This document shows, piece by piece, positions 9,001 through 17,923 of a stretch of 64,000 nt of DNA. How positions within the stretch are numbered: the stretch's first letter is position 1; every line of letters starts with the position of its first letter. The notes beneath the pieces are model-generated. The model was given only the letters and a program-made list of their open reading frames with translations, searched no databases and was not told where the DNA came from. Source of the stretch: Stentor roeselii (Eukaryota; Ciliophora; Heterotrichea; Heterotrichida; Stentoridae); contig RSEH01000035.1 in assembly GCA_006503475.1 (NCBI GenBank), positions 144,830-208,829 of the forward strand, given 5' to 3'. The position numbers and the translations under genes were made by a program.

Positions 9001-12000
9001 GGATCAAGGCTGATAATGAAATCATCAATGATGAGATTAAAAGTGGAGTAAAAATTGAGACATTTCTCATCACTTCTACCCAAAATGTTAGAATTATTGT
9101 TATAAAAAGCCTGAAAAATAAAATTTCTGAATTGTCGGTCTTACCTGAAGCATTTAAAATTATGTCATCGTTGAAAATTAGCAGGAATACAAATATGGTT
9201 AAACAGTCAATGAAAGTATTCAGTAAAAGGATGAAAACACTCATAGTGTTTAAATCACTAAACCAAAAAACTGAAAAATTTTGATGAATGAAAGATTTAC
9301 GATCCTCTAAGTATTCTAGAATCATAACAAGTAAAGGAAGAGTAACCCAAGAGTTCAAGCATATTTTGAAACAAATGCTATAAAAAGAATTTAGAGAATA
9401 TTCACATCTGGTCATATAAGCAAAAATCACAGTGCAAGCTAGAATGTTTTTGTAAAGAAATAAATGAAAAAACATTGAGATCTTCTTGGAAATTGATGGT
9501 CCAGTAGAATGAATTAGTTCTTTCAGGTCATGAAAACTAGAAAATTTGATATCATGATAACTTAGTTCCTCTGATAATGACTTTTTCATGTAAAATCCAA
9601 TATCTGCTGACTGCATCATCGGGATATCTTCTAACCTGCTTCCCACGGCGCCTACAAAAGGCTTAAATGACAAGTTTTCCTTCATCATCTGAATGATATC
9701 TTGCTTATCTTTATTGGTAAGTTTATAAAAACACACTGATTTCGCGGAAAAAAGCAAGCAAATCAATAGTTTCACAGTATTTGGGTTTGATAGTGCAGTA
9801 CGGAAACTAACCCGATCAACAAAAACAGAAAACTCATTCTTTAATACACTAGCAGGTTCCTCAATTTTCTGCATAACTCTTTCCTCTAAAGCACGAATAT
9901 TCGAGTTGAAATGGTCCTCATAAATCAAATTATAACTATTGATACTTCTGCTAACCTTAACAGTAGAATTAATCTCCGAAGCAACATCAAGATGCACCGA
10001 GAACTTATTCTCAAAAACATTCAAATCATCTAACTCCCCACAAGACTCCTCCAAATAAACATTCTTCAAAATAGCATCTGCAAGGACCCTAAGACAAAGT
10101 GAATAACTTTCCACCCTCCTCATAAAAATAATAGAAGACCCATCATCAATAATTCCACTTTTCAAGCAAGCTGAAAAAGTCGCAGTTTTTTTATCAGAAC
10201 TTGCAACCCAGAGCCTAGTTCCTGTTTTTTTAATAGAATGAACTGCCTGAACAGTTTCAGGTTTAACCGAGTCTTCAACTCCACAAATTCCAAGAAATTT
10301 GCAGCTTTTTTCAAGTTTTTGAAAAACTTTTTCCAGTCGTTTTTCTTTTTGTTCAGGAAAACTTTCAGCATTATTAATTTCTTCCTTGATCCAGGAAATT
10401 TCTTTGGAATTAAGATTTTTTTTTCCAAGGACAAGAAAAGCGAGTCCTTTTATTTTAAATTTTTCGATTTTTGGAAAAATTTGGTCTTTAATGTGAGGGT
10501 CGATTTCAAGTTTATTTAAAAGTTTTTTTTCTGTGCCTCGAACGTAAAGAGTCCAGTTTTCGTCATTGTTTTCGATGATTGTTCTGATGTTTTTGCCTTT
10601 ATTGGTTAGAATAATGCTGCAGGCGATGATTTGATCTGCGATGTTTAAGATGACTGAATGAGGGTTTAACGAGTAGACATAAGCACCGATGTCTTTACCG
10701 AAAGAGTTTATTGCTTGGTCATCGTTGGACCTGGTAAGTGATTTTTTTGAGTTGGTTTTTAAGTTGCATAAAAGAAGACATTTAAAGAACTCCTGCGTTT
10801 TTTCATTGGAAAGGTCTTCGTGTAGGTCAGTGAAGTCCTGGTCAATGTCGTGAAATAGTGAAAAGTCTGAATTTGCTTGGTCCAAGTCACTGACTGTTAA
10901 GTAATTCACAGATTTTCTGTAAAGTTTCGAATAAACTATACTTAAAGTCACTTCATACTTGTTCTCAGTGATTGCTCCAGTCGAACTAGTCACAATGTAC
11001 TTCAAGGCTTTTAAGTTTTCTAAAATGTCCATGTTGTTAATTGAACAGCTTTTTATTGTTAGTTTGTAGAAAAGTAAAATAAACTCGTAAAGGATAAACA
11101 TGCTTATTGGGATCATACTGGAAAATAATATCAAACATTCTCTGAAAGTTAAGAAAAAACTTGTCACTGATGAGTGGCTGTTGGAATTCGTTGACATCAC
11201 CGAGAGAGATGTTGTTAAGAACAGGTAAAGAAGTATGTAAAAAAATAAAAAGTTTTTTAATTTCACTTGTAAAAAATTTCGCTTTTTTGATTGCTTCTGG
11301 ATACTGGAAAATGCTTTCGTTTCGTATCCTGCGTAGAGGATTATACCGATTATGAATGAAACGCCTGATAATCGAGAAGACATCAGGAGTAAATTTTTGA
11401 ATCTTAAATCTATGTACTTTGGATTTTTCATTAGACTCATCTTTCCGCTGAATTCAGAGTAATTGGGTGAGGGATCAGTAAAATAAATCTTCCCAATCAT
11501 TTTTTCTTTAATACTCTCCTCAACCCCTCCTTTAAAAATCTGCTGAGTTTCAAAAACACTCATCTTCCTATCAAATTCAGTTCTAGCAGTGACTTCTCCC
11601 AAGTCACAACAAAACCCACCATCAATACTAGAGCTAAAAACCACAAGTAAGTCAGCCGGGCATTTCTGTCCTTCTAAAACTTTAACAAAGTTTCCAACAA
11701 CCAACTTTTCACTTTTGGTCAATTCAAAGTTTTTCCCGTTCCAAACATCGACAAGTGCTTCATTGATTTTTTTCTCTTCACGAAGTTCAGCCCTCAAAAT
11801 AATGACGTTTTTTAATAAATTGATAAAGATCAGGACCAAAAAAGGCAGAAGAATCGACCCGAAATAGTCCTTTTTGTCCATATCAAGCAACTCAAGAATC
11901 AAAATAAATAAAAAAAACACAGGGGCAGGACTCAGAAACTGAAAAAAAATGCTTCTTGGGACCAGGTCAAGCCATGTGAACCGAGTAAAGTTAATTTTGT

Positions 12001-12070
12001 TTGCAGGATAAGGTGAAAAAAGTGAAGGTATCGATGAAAGTCTGATATTTCTTGAGAAGCTTTCAGACAT
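6077..12070 (-). CDS. P4-ATPase-like/guanylyl cyclase fusion (1997 aa), alveolate type
   Basis: Single long exon. The N-terminal half matches P4 (lipid flippase-type) ATPases in layout: two early membrane hairpins, an actuator-like segment, a large cytosolic loop and later membrane spans. The phosphorylation site that should read DKTGT reads SSTGAITEN (about residue 365), so the acceptor Asp is missing; the hinge GDGxND is also changed (VGSRLEDIPMMQ). After more membrane helices comes cyclase domain C1 (about 1335-1500; FCDIDNF, ETVGKTYMA, SLVGDTVNTASRM), then six or so more helices, then C2 (about 1810-1985; SDIVGFT, HTIGDCYV, YDIYGPDVLVANQM). C1 keeps the transition-state Asn/Arg and a Glu expected to read guanine but has Lys for the second metal Asp. 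C2 keeps both metal Asp residues but lacks the Asn/Arg. Together they make one active site, in reverse order to mammalian adenylyl cyclase, as known for Paramecium and Tetrahymena enzymes. Product cGMP; membrane bound. Confidence 0.95.
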   Translation of the reverse strand: MSESFSRNIRLSSIPSLFSPYPANKINFTRFTWLDLVPRSIFFQFLSPAPVFFLFILILELLDMDKKDYFGSILLPFLVLIFINLLKNVIILRAELREEKKINEALVDVWNGKNFELTKSEKLVVGNFVKVLEGQKCPADLLVVFSSSIDGGFCCDLGEVTARTEFDRKMSVFETQQIFKGGVEESIKEKMIGKIYFTDPSPNYSEFSGKMSLMKNPKYIDLRFKNLLLMSSRLSGVSFIIGIILYAGYETKAFSSIQKQSKKRNFLQVKLKNFLFFYILLYLFLTTSLSVMSTNSNSHSSVTSFFLTFRECLILFSSMIPISMFILYEFILLFYKLTIKSCSINNMDILENLKALKYIVTSSTGAITENKYEVTLSIVYSKLYRKSVNYLTVSDLDQANSDFSLFHDIDQDFTDLHEDLSNEKTQEFFKCLLLCNLKTNSKKSLTRSNDDQAINSFGKDIGAYVYSLNPHSVILNIADQIIACSIILTNKGKNIRTIIENNDENWTLYVRGTEKKLLNKLEIDPHIKDQIFPKIEKFKIKGLAFLVLGKKNLNSKEISWIKEEINNAESFPEQKEKRLEKVFQKLEKSCKFLGICGVEDSVKPETVQAVHSIKKTGTRLWVASSDKKTATFSACLKSGIIDDGSSIIFMRRVESYSLCLRVLADAILKNVYLEESCGELDDLNVFENKFSVHLDVASEINSTVKVSRSINSYNLIYEDHFNSNIRALEERVMQKIEEPASVLKNEFSVFVDRVSFRTALSNPNTVKLLICLLFSAKSVCFYKLTNKDKQDIIQMMKENLSFKPFVGAVGSRLEDIPMMQSADIGFYMKKSLSEELSYHDIKFSSFHDLKELIHSTGPSISKKISMFFHLFLYKNILACTVIFAYMTRCEYSLNSFYSICFKICLNSWVTLPLLVMILEYLEDRKSFIHQNFSVFWFSDLNTMSVFILLLNTFIDCLTIFVFLLIFNDDIILNASGKTDNSEILFFRLFITIILTFWVEVMRNVSIFTPLLISSLMISLSALILFSVLYEISTISDYHGIYNHLLSSPLCLVQLAMVPLTTLVLKTVAHLLIFSLINLKNKVFVKAKQSKLTTIYKHQIKSIKIVKDLYETNKYSLKFMISYIENVYQLNFIQSNIKVMRVLISVITILNCLWAVIDPLISMKSLELLIVNAVFSILMILLSLIAFTSFFKTYYAKVILFFIFVGILFKLVIEIMSKNISLMLTGIMPSIIYIFFNVDFLKVSVLNALGIVEYLIVEYLCSPEVYNNLKISEILTKIVIINVSSAFLARAIETTYREEYKLIKIQEQNYEKTQRILSVMLPEFVRKRVKDGVRYIAEDQGTVSIIFCDIDNFDMICAEYTPSELISFLDSFFQKLDTLCKIHGISKIETVGKTYMACSGLKDSESEMDGSVKMIHHTKRSISFSLAVIEEAERFLMKNKRKLEVKIGINSGPVTAGVVGYHKPQFSLVGDTVNTASRMCSTLKSKNAIQISSNTFHMIPDVTNLKFTSSTIFAKGKGEMNTFVVIPGFNEPTGTFDDAISNKTASAITGTGYHYETKLANENLSLLEMNFRTATLFYKNSECCSFQVLESEKDKKIRINKMESNKDIQTPIFLTCLVNYLVEISRSIYGMHFGEKGDELSFIMRCCCFCLIVLLILVFKKVYLRRFYSLIILFLVFFLLSTSSIEEIRMKEKVGEESLEILDHMFIYLILIYCSGFSSRSLIFLFPVLIFPNLYIQSSRKVTYNRVFDLIVLTVFYFVNTSAIFNRETQIVNYTQLKTATEKDLLKTEDLLKQMMPAHVVENMKNHKTLTEKVHNVTLLYSDIVGFTEWSSKKSPKEIVNVLSEIFSRFDRLCLRHNVYKVHTIGDCYVVLGNLDFSQRNPGLECLNVVQMALAMIEVMKEVNLELAVNLNIRIGIHSGSMIAGIVGTDVVRYDIYGPDVLVANQMESNGSPGRINVSDATRELLLNMEARFNFVFNKELNFVTINKKIRTFLLSKE

Positions 12071-12189
12071 TTATTAAAAATATTAAGATTCAGGCACTTA
12101 AAGCCTTAAAACACTGAAACCTTCTCAATATAAAAAAAAATTTTATCCTTACTTTAACCTTCTTATTTCTCATCAATTACCATTCATAA
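12071..12189. promoter_or_regulatory. Short divergent promoter region (guanylyl cyclase / OGDH)
   Basis: Only 119 nt separate the two start codons, so control elements for both genes must lie here or inside the genes. It is AT-rich, with taataaATG on the minus side and attcataaATG on the plus side. No specific factor site is recognised. Confidence 0.5.
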
Positions 12190-15069
12190 ATGTGGCGAGC
12201 AACCAGCAAGTTCTGTAAAAGCCCCAAACGTCTCTTCTCAGACAACTTCTACTCTTCAACTAACGCTATTTACATCGAAATGCTTCATGAGAAGTGGTTG
12301 TCTAATCCAACTTCTGTGCATCCTTCTTGGCAAGCTTTTTTTTCAGCGACTGATGCGAACTTGTCAACAACTTTCACTGCTCCGGACTTCTCGAAAGTAG
12401 GAACTTCGGATAAAAAGAGTTCCACTTATGTGAATGATGTGTTAAAAGTGCAGAACTTGCTTCATGGGTATCAAAGATATGGGTACATGATTGCTGACCT
12501 TGATCCTCTTAAGTTGAATGAACTGGTTTATATTCATAGCCCTGATTTGAGGATTCCTGGACCTATTAGGATGGAAAATTATAAGTTCACTGAAGAGGAC
12601 ATGGATAGGGAATTCGATATTGGAAGTGAAGTACTCTCTGGGTTCATGAAAATTGATGGACCTACACGTGGCAAGTGGAAGTTGAGGGATTTGATTGAAC
12701 AGCTGAAAAATGTTTATACGAAAAAAATTGGATTTGATTATATGCATATTCCTTTTCGTGATGAATGTAATTGGATTAAAGGGAGAATTGAAACTGAGGA
12801 ATTATTTTCGAATACCAAAGAACGAAAACTGGAAATCTTCACAAAGCTTGCGCAAGCCCAGCTACTCGAAGAATTTTTCCACAAGAAATTTTCAACTCAC
12901 AAGCGCTTCGGAATGGACGGATGCGAAGCAGCAGTGCTAGCAGTTCACAGTTTGATAGAGCGTGCAATAGAAAACGACGTGGATAACTTTGTGATCGGGA
13001 TGCCTCACAGAGGTCGTTTAAACATAATGTCAAACATTTTAGACACTTCTTTAAACGAGATGTTCAGTTTATTTTATGGTATGGGTTACCGTCAAACAGA
13101 AGAAGGCGACGTGAAATACCATTTAGGCCAGACAACAATTCGAGAGATAAAAGGTCGAAAAGTGACAATAACACTTCTCGCAAATCCCAGTCACTTAGAA
13201 GCCGTTGACCCTGTCGTTGTCGGCGTGGCTCGAGCGATTCAGAACAAGCAGTTAAACCGAAGAAAGACCATGGCGATTATCTTGCATGGCGACGCTGCTC
13301 TAGCCGGGCAAGGAGTCGTTTATGAGACTCTTCAAATGGAAGACTTGTTCGACTATGGAACTGGAGGCGCTGTGCACCTTGTCATCAATAACAACATCGG
13401 ATTCACCACCACTCCTAGAGAAGCCAGGTCTGGGCAGTTCCCGACTGAAATTGCTAAATCTATCTTCGCACCCATCTTTCATGTCAATGGAGACTGCCCT
13501 GAACATGTCGATTATGTCTCAAGACTCGCTGCGGACTGGAGAACTGAATTTCGTAATAGCGTCTTTATTGATATCATCGGGTATCGACGATTCGGACATA
13601 ATGAACTAGATGAACCACTTTTTACCAATCCGAAAATGTATCAAATTATTCATAAACATACAACAGTCCTTAAAAAATACACCCAAGACCTTATTGACGA
13701 AAAGATTTTCACTCAAGAAGAGGCAGATGAGATTAAAAAGGGAATCATTGATGACTTTGAAAGAGAATTCGCTAAAGTTAAAAGTAAATCAGAAGCTAAA
13801 GTTGAAGTAAAACATTTGGAAAGACAAGGAATTTCTGATGTTTTTAGAACTGGGATCGAAGTCGATAAGTTAAAAGAAATCGGAGTAAAAGTCCATAGTT
13901 TACCAAGTGATTTAAAACCACACCCACAAATCACTAAGATTTATAATAACCGTAAAACTGCCATTGAAAGAGGCACTGGAATTGACTGGGGAACTGCAGA
14001 GGCTCTTGCTTGGGCTTCTATTTTAAGTGAGGAAAAAATGGATGTCAGGATCAGTGGCCAAGATGTCCAAAGAGGAACCTTCTCTCACCGTCATTCAGTC
14101 ATTCACGACCAAACCGTCGATAGAAAAAAATATGTTCCACTTAACCATATTGCCTCAAATCAAGGAAATTTCACAGCAGCTAATTCTCATTTATCTGAAT
14201 ACGCTGTTTTAGGATTTGAACATGGATACACTCTTGCTAATCCTAATGCTTTAGTTATGTGGGAAGGACAATTTGGAGATTTCATGAATGGAGCTCAGAT
14301 TATCATTGACCAGTTCATTACAAGTGGAGAGGCAAAATGGGGGCAAGAGTCCGGCCTTGTATTACTTCTTCCTCATGGTTACGACGGCCAAGGCGCCGAG
14401 CATTCATGTGCAAGACTAGGCCGATTTCTTCAAGCCTCTTCAGAAGACCCATACACGATACCCTCTGAAATAATAAAAGACTACAAACAATGTTTTTTCA
14501 ACAACATCCAAGTAGTCAACCCATCAACCCCAGCGAATTACTTCCACTTTCTAAGACGTCAAATAAAACGTGAATTCCGCAAGCCATTAATCGTCATGTC
14601 TCCAAAGCGCCTTCTCCGTCACAAGCTTGCCGTGAGTGACTTATCAGAACTTTCAGAAGACCGGGTAAAGCGAGTGATTGACGATTCTCTCTTCGACAAC
14701 CTTTCAGGTCCAAGGGTTCGAAAAGTCATTCTCTGTTCAGGTCAGGTCTACTACGACCTATTCGAAGAAAGATCAAAAAGAAACATCGCCGACATAGCAA
14801 TTATAAGAATTGAGCAATTAGCTCCTTTTCCATTTGAAAAAATTCAAGACGTGGGCAAAAAGTACCCGAATGCGCTTTTCCAATGGGTGCAAGAAGAGCC
14901 TTTAAACCTCGGCGCCTGGCAATACGTCGAGCCTCGCATTTTGACAAGTATCGGGAACTCGAAAGACGTGTCAGTCGTTGCAAGGCCTTCAAGTGCAGCG
15001 GCAGCGACAGGTTATCATTCAGTTCACCAAGCGGAACTTCTGAATTTACTGGACCGGTCGATGAGTTAA
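12190..15069 (+). CDS. OGDH: 2-oxoglutarate dehydrogenase E1 component, mitochondrial (959 aa)
   Basis: Full-length E1 subunit of the 2-oxoglutarate dehydrogenase complex of the TCA cycle. It uses thiamine diphosphate to decarboxylate 2-oxoglutarate and pass the succinyl group to the E2 lipoyl domain. The N-terminus (MWRATSKFCKSPKRLF) is basic and amphipathic, a typical mitochondrial targeting peptide. It is followed by the segment SSTNAIYIEMLHEKWLSNP typical of the OGDH N-terminus. Key motifs are GMPHRGRLN (about 270), GDAALAGQGVVYETLQM with NNNIGFTT (about 366-400, the ThDP/Mg2+ site) and RRFGHNELDEP (about 467). The C-terminal transketolase-like half includes SGQDVQRGTFSHRH and GYDGQGAEHSCARLGRFLQ. 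Length is close to the family norm of about 930-1020. Convergent with CFAP36, with 24 nt between stops. Confidence 0.98.
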   Translation: MWRATSKFCKSPKRLFSDNFYSSTNAIYIEMLHEKWLSNPTSVHPSWQAFFSATDANLSTTFTAPDFSKVGTSDKKSSTYVNDVLKVQNLLHGYQRYGYMIADLDPLKLNELVYIHSPDLRIPGPIRMENYKFTEEDMDREFDIGSEVLSGFMKIDGPTRGKWKLRDLIEQLKNVYTKKIGFDYMHIPFRDECNWIKGRIETEELFSNTKERKLEIFTKLAQAQLLEEFFHKKFSTHKRFGMDGCEAAVLAVHSLIERAIENDVDNFVIGMPHRGRLNIMSNILDTSLNEMFSLFYGMGYRQTEEGDVKYHLGQTTIREIKGRKVTITLLANPSHLEAVDPVVVGVARAIQNKQLNRRKTMAIILHGDAALAGQGVVYETLQMEDLFDYGTGGAVHLVINNNIGFTTTPREARSGQFPTEIAKSIFAPIFHVNGDCPEHVDYVSRLAADWRTEFRNSVFIDIIGYRRFGHNELDEPLFTNPKMYQIIHKHTTVLKKYTQDLIDEKIFTQEEADEIKKGIIDDFEREFAKVKSKSEAKVEVKHLERQGISDVFRTGIEVDKLKEIGVKVHSLPSDLKPHPQITKIYNNRKTAIERGTGIDWGTAEALAWASILSEEKMDVRISGQDVQRGTFSHRHSVIHDQTVDRKKYVPLNHIASNQGNFTAANSHLSEYAVLGFEHGYTLANPNALVMWEGQFGDFMNGAQIIIDQFITSGEAKWGQESGLVLLLPHGYDGQGAEHSCARLGRFLQASSEDPYTIPSEIIKDYKQCFFNNIQVVNPSTPANYFHFLRRQIKREFRKPLIVMSPKRLLRHKLAVSDLSELSEDRVKRVIDDSLFDNLSGPRVRKVILCSGQVYYDLFEERSKRNIADIAIIRIEQLAPFPFEKIQDVGKKYPNALFQWVQEEPLNLGAWQYVEPRILTSIGNSKDVSVVARPSSAAAATGYHSVHQAELLNLLDRSMS

Positions 15070-15093
15070 GTAGTTAACCTTCTAAAGCTAAGT

Positions 15094-16311
15094 CTAATTA
15101 AGTTCGGAGTTACGCAACTTGTTGACTACGTTTTTGCGACGCTCCATTTCTTCTGCACTTACTATCGGAGGCAGATTTCCCAAGTCTTTCTTCGCTGATA
15201 GGTCTGTGCCTCCGTTTTTTAAGTAGTTTTGCATCTCGACTGCACGTTCTTCTTGCTTCTTCTTTAAAAGCAGCTCACGCTGCTTTTTTAAACGTTGGGT
15301 TCTTTCTTCTAGACTTTCTCCTACGGGGGCAGCGTCTGGCTTCTTTTCGGAGTACTTTGAGGCGATTTTTTTGTTGATTTCGTCGAGCTCGGCTGATTCT
15401 TTTATCTCGCCGCTTACGTCGAGCTTTTGGAATTCGCTTAGGTCGACGTTTGCTGTTTTTTTTAATGTTACTGGAGGAAGGTGCTTTTTTTCTTCTTCTA
15501 GTTTTTTTTGCTCTTTTTCGAGCTTTCGACGGGTTTCTTCTTCTCTTTGCTTGTCTCGAAGAAGGGCTTGTTCTTTTTGCTTGAATTCTTCTTCTTCTTG
15601 TTGCTTTCTTAATTGCTCGTCTCGGCGTTGCTTTTCGTATCTTTCTTTTTCGTCTTGCTTCATCTTTGCTAGCTTTTCGTCTTCTTTTCTTTTGAACTCT
15701 TGGGCTAAAGAGAGAGCCTGAGCTTTTTCGCTTTCTTGCTGTCTTTTATACTCTTCTTCACTTTCTCTCATGATCTTTCTAATAAGTTCTTCTTCCTCTT
15801 CTTCTAGACGTTTGCGTTCAGCTTCTGCAGCTAAAGACAAGGCCATGATGTGCTCGATCTCAGCTTGTGCACTGTCAGCAGCAACTCTTGAGACTTCATC
15901 TGCATGCACATGTCCTTCGTTCTGAAGCATTTGCATTGCTTCTAATTCGAGTTCTTTGTTCCTTTTGACCATCAATTTCTTAAAACTCATGAAATTCAGA
16001 GTCGCCAGGATCTGTTCGAAGTACTTCTTGTGGTTCGGGTTTTTTAGACCTGCCTTCACCACCTTAAAAAACATGTCATGAGTGGCTCCAAGTTCAATGC
16101 AAATATTATTGAGTAGTAATTCGATCATTTCCTCGAAATCCTACCTAATAGTTACCTTATGAACTGCGGTGTACTCGAACTTATTTTCATCCTCCATATC
16201 AAAGATAAAACATCGTTCATCAATAAAGCTCATAATAGGTATCTTCCATCCAGGACTTGCTAGAAATTGCAAGGTGTAGTCGTAAAGCCATTCCTCAGGC
16301 GAGTCAACCAT
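15094..16311 (-). CDS. CFAP36: CFAP36 (BART-domain ciliary protein, 400 aa)
   Basis: Two exons joined across a 15-nt intron (16141-16155). Exon 1 gives MVDSPEEWLYDYTLQFLASP followed by GWKIPIMSFIDERCFIFDMEDENKF in two parts, and exon 2 continues with DFEEMIELLLNNICIELGA. Together, residues 1 to about 115 make a BART (ARL2-binding) domain of the CFAP36/CCDC104 type, which binds ARL3-GTP in cilia. The rest is a highly charged Glu/Lys/Arg/Gln coiled coil, as in CFAP36. Without the first exon the domain would lack its first helices, which supports the intron. The role in ciliary ARL3 signalling comes from the animal homologue. Divergent from the LpxB-like gene with 92 nt between starts. Confidence 0.85.
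16141..16155 (-). other. 15-nt spliceosomal intron in CFAP36
   Basis: GTAACTATTAGGTAG on the minus strand. It contains an in-frame stop and its removal restores a complete BART domain. Confidence 0.9.
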
Positions 16312-16403
16312 TTATTATATCCACCATCCACACCTTCCAAAGACCTCTAGATAAAAAAAATATTCCAATTCTCACTCCTTCATGCCATCTCCATTCCATA
16401 TAA
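16312..16403. promoter_or_regulatory. Short divergent promoter region (CFAP36 / LpxB-like)
   Basis: The 92 nt between the two ATGs must serve both genes unless elements lie in the coding regions. The plus-strand sequence is C-rich and G-poor near the middle, with tatataataaATG on the minus side and ccatataaATG on the plus side. No known factor site is identified. Confidence 0.45.
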
Positions 16404-17894
16404 ATGCTGATTCGAGCAGTCAGACAAATGAGCTCAGGGCGAGTAGTATGTCTTTTAGCGAACTCTCAAAAAGCCGACCGTGTAGGAGCCGATCTGATGA
16501 AAAACCTGAAGTCAATAAGCAACACCCAGCTGAAATTTATTGGTTCAGGTGGTCCTCTGATGGAAGCTGAAGGAATGACGACTTTTTACTCAACAGACGA
16601 GTTCCACCCGAAACCGTTCGTTCCATTTCGAGGTACAATGGCAGAAGAAGTAAACCTTTGGCTGTGGCTGAAGCGAAACCCGATAACGAAGACCTACACA
16701 GGCCCGATGCACAACGTGTTGAAAGCATTTGATTCAAAAGACCTGGTGACAAGGATCATGGGGTACAAGCCCAGCGTTATCATGACTCTCGACCATGACA
16801 TGCTGAGCATCAAGCAACATCGGAAGTTCGTCGAAGCTTATCGAAAATCTTCGCTGATTAAACCGAAACAGGTCCATATGGGGCGCTTTATTTACAGATT
16901 TAATACTGATCAACTGAAAAACGCCATTGACCATGTCATGTATACCATTCCTATCAACCCTCGTAATTGGAGTGGATTTCAGTTTCCTTCTACTTTTATT
17001 GGACAAAGCTCGTTTGAACAAGCTTATAGGTTTTTACTTAAGAGAAATGGAGGGGATCATCTTCTTACTAAGGATTCGGTTCAGATGAATATTGATCATT
17101 TCTACTCGGAAACTGAGAATTATATTGAATTGGAGAGAAAAAGTTTTAGGAAAAATTTTGATATTAGTGATACTGCTACTGTTTTGTTTTTATCGCCTGG
17201 GAATAAAGAAAGTGAATACAAGTGGAGTTTGCCGATCCTAAACAAAACCGCAAACGACTTCATCAGCCAATACGCAGAGCCTTACAACACTTCCGCAGGT
17301 TCTCCACCAATAAGTGAATTCGTAGTAGCAATTCCAGTAAACGATCAAAACTCAAGACAAATCGATTCCTTAGTGCGAGTAGCAGGTTGGAAGTCACGTG
17401 TAATCCTTCTCGAAACCGAAGACCAACGAAGATCAGCCCAAGCCGGTAGCGACTATTCAATCTCTTACAACGGTGACGTGGTATTCGAGAACCTAGCAAA
17501 CCAGCTTCCAACGATAATAATCGAGAACATGGGCAAGTGGGAGTATTACTTCGTTCTCGCCTGGAACAGGTTCAACAACGACTTGAACATCATCGCAGAC
17601 GGTGACCTTTTCCCAGAAGTGATCGAAGGCCAGGCCCATCCTCCGAAGCTTGTCGAACTTCTGAACACTTGGCATGCTTCACCCGCGCAGAGGTTTTGGC
17701 CACTTCAAGGATATGAAAATATCCTTCATAAGCTCCTGCCGGTTAAAGTTAGAGAAATGGGGATGGGCACTCATCATGAGTATTATTCTCCTGATCAACT
17801 CGCGGCTCAGACCCTCTGGGAATTCATTCAAAATGCCCCTGAGCGAACTTTCGCTGAAGAGGAAAACTTATTTTTAAGCAACTTGAGAGGGTAA
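16404..17894 (+). CDS. LpxB-like (lipid-A-disaccharide synthase fold, GT19) protein (496 aa)
   Basis: The protein matches bacterial LpxB along its length. The segment VVCLLANSQKADRVGADLMK with FIGSGGPLMEAEGM aligns with the LpxB N-terminal nucleotide-binding half. YKPSVIMTLDHDML aligns with the Asp-containing PDVFxGIDAPDF region, STFIGQSSFEQAY with the FIGH region, FLSPGNKESEYKWSLP with LLPGSR, and GDVVFENLANQLPTIII and IIADGDLFPEVIEG with the C-terminal donor site. Several residues typical of active LpxB differ: the GExSGD loop reads ANSQKAD and GSR reads GNK. The N-terminus is compatible with a mitochondrial targeting peptide (MLIRAVRQMSSGR). It is longer than LpxB (about 380 aa) because of insertions. 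It may be a diverged mitochondrial protein rather than a lipid A enzyme; the function is unknown. Family match fairly sure, activity doubtful. Confidence 0.75.
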   Translation: MLIRAVRQMSSGRVVCLLANSQKADRVGADLMKNLKSISNTQLKFIGSGGPLMEAEGMTTFYSTDEFHPKPFVPFRGTMAEEVNLWLWLKRNPITKTYTGPMHNVLKAFDSKDLVTRIMGYKPSVIMTLDHDMLSIKQHRKFVEAYRKSSLIKPKQVHMGRFIYRFNTDQLKNAIDHVMYTIPINPRNWSGFQFPSTFIGQSSFEQAYRFLLKRNGGDHLLTKDSVQMNIDHFYSETENYIELERKSFRKNFDISDTATVLFLSPGNKESEYKWSLPILNKTANDFISQYAEPYNTSAGSPPISEFVVAIPVNDQNSRQIDSLVRVAGWKSRVILLETEDQRRSAQAGSDYSISYNGDVVFENLANQLPTIIIENMGKWEYYFVLAWNRFNNDLNIIADGDLFPEVIEGQAHPPKLVELLNTWHASPAQRFWPLQGYENILHKLLPVKVREMGMGTHHEYYSPDQLAAQTLWEFIQNAPERTFAEEENLFLSNLRG

Positions 17895-17923
17895 TAGGCT
17901 AGCTCTAGATAAGCTTATATAAG

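Noticed and set aside
15371-15721. Plus-strand ORF opposite the CFAP36 coiled coil
   Set aside because: A Ser/Phe/Cys-rich antisense translation of Glu/Lys codons; no start context or domain.
17895-17923. Intron linking the LpxB-like gene to the next ORF
   Set aside because: GTAATAGG... has no AG at 15 or 16 nt that would join the frames, and the LpxB-like C-terminus is complete.
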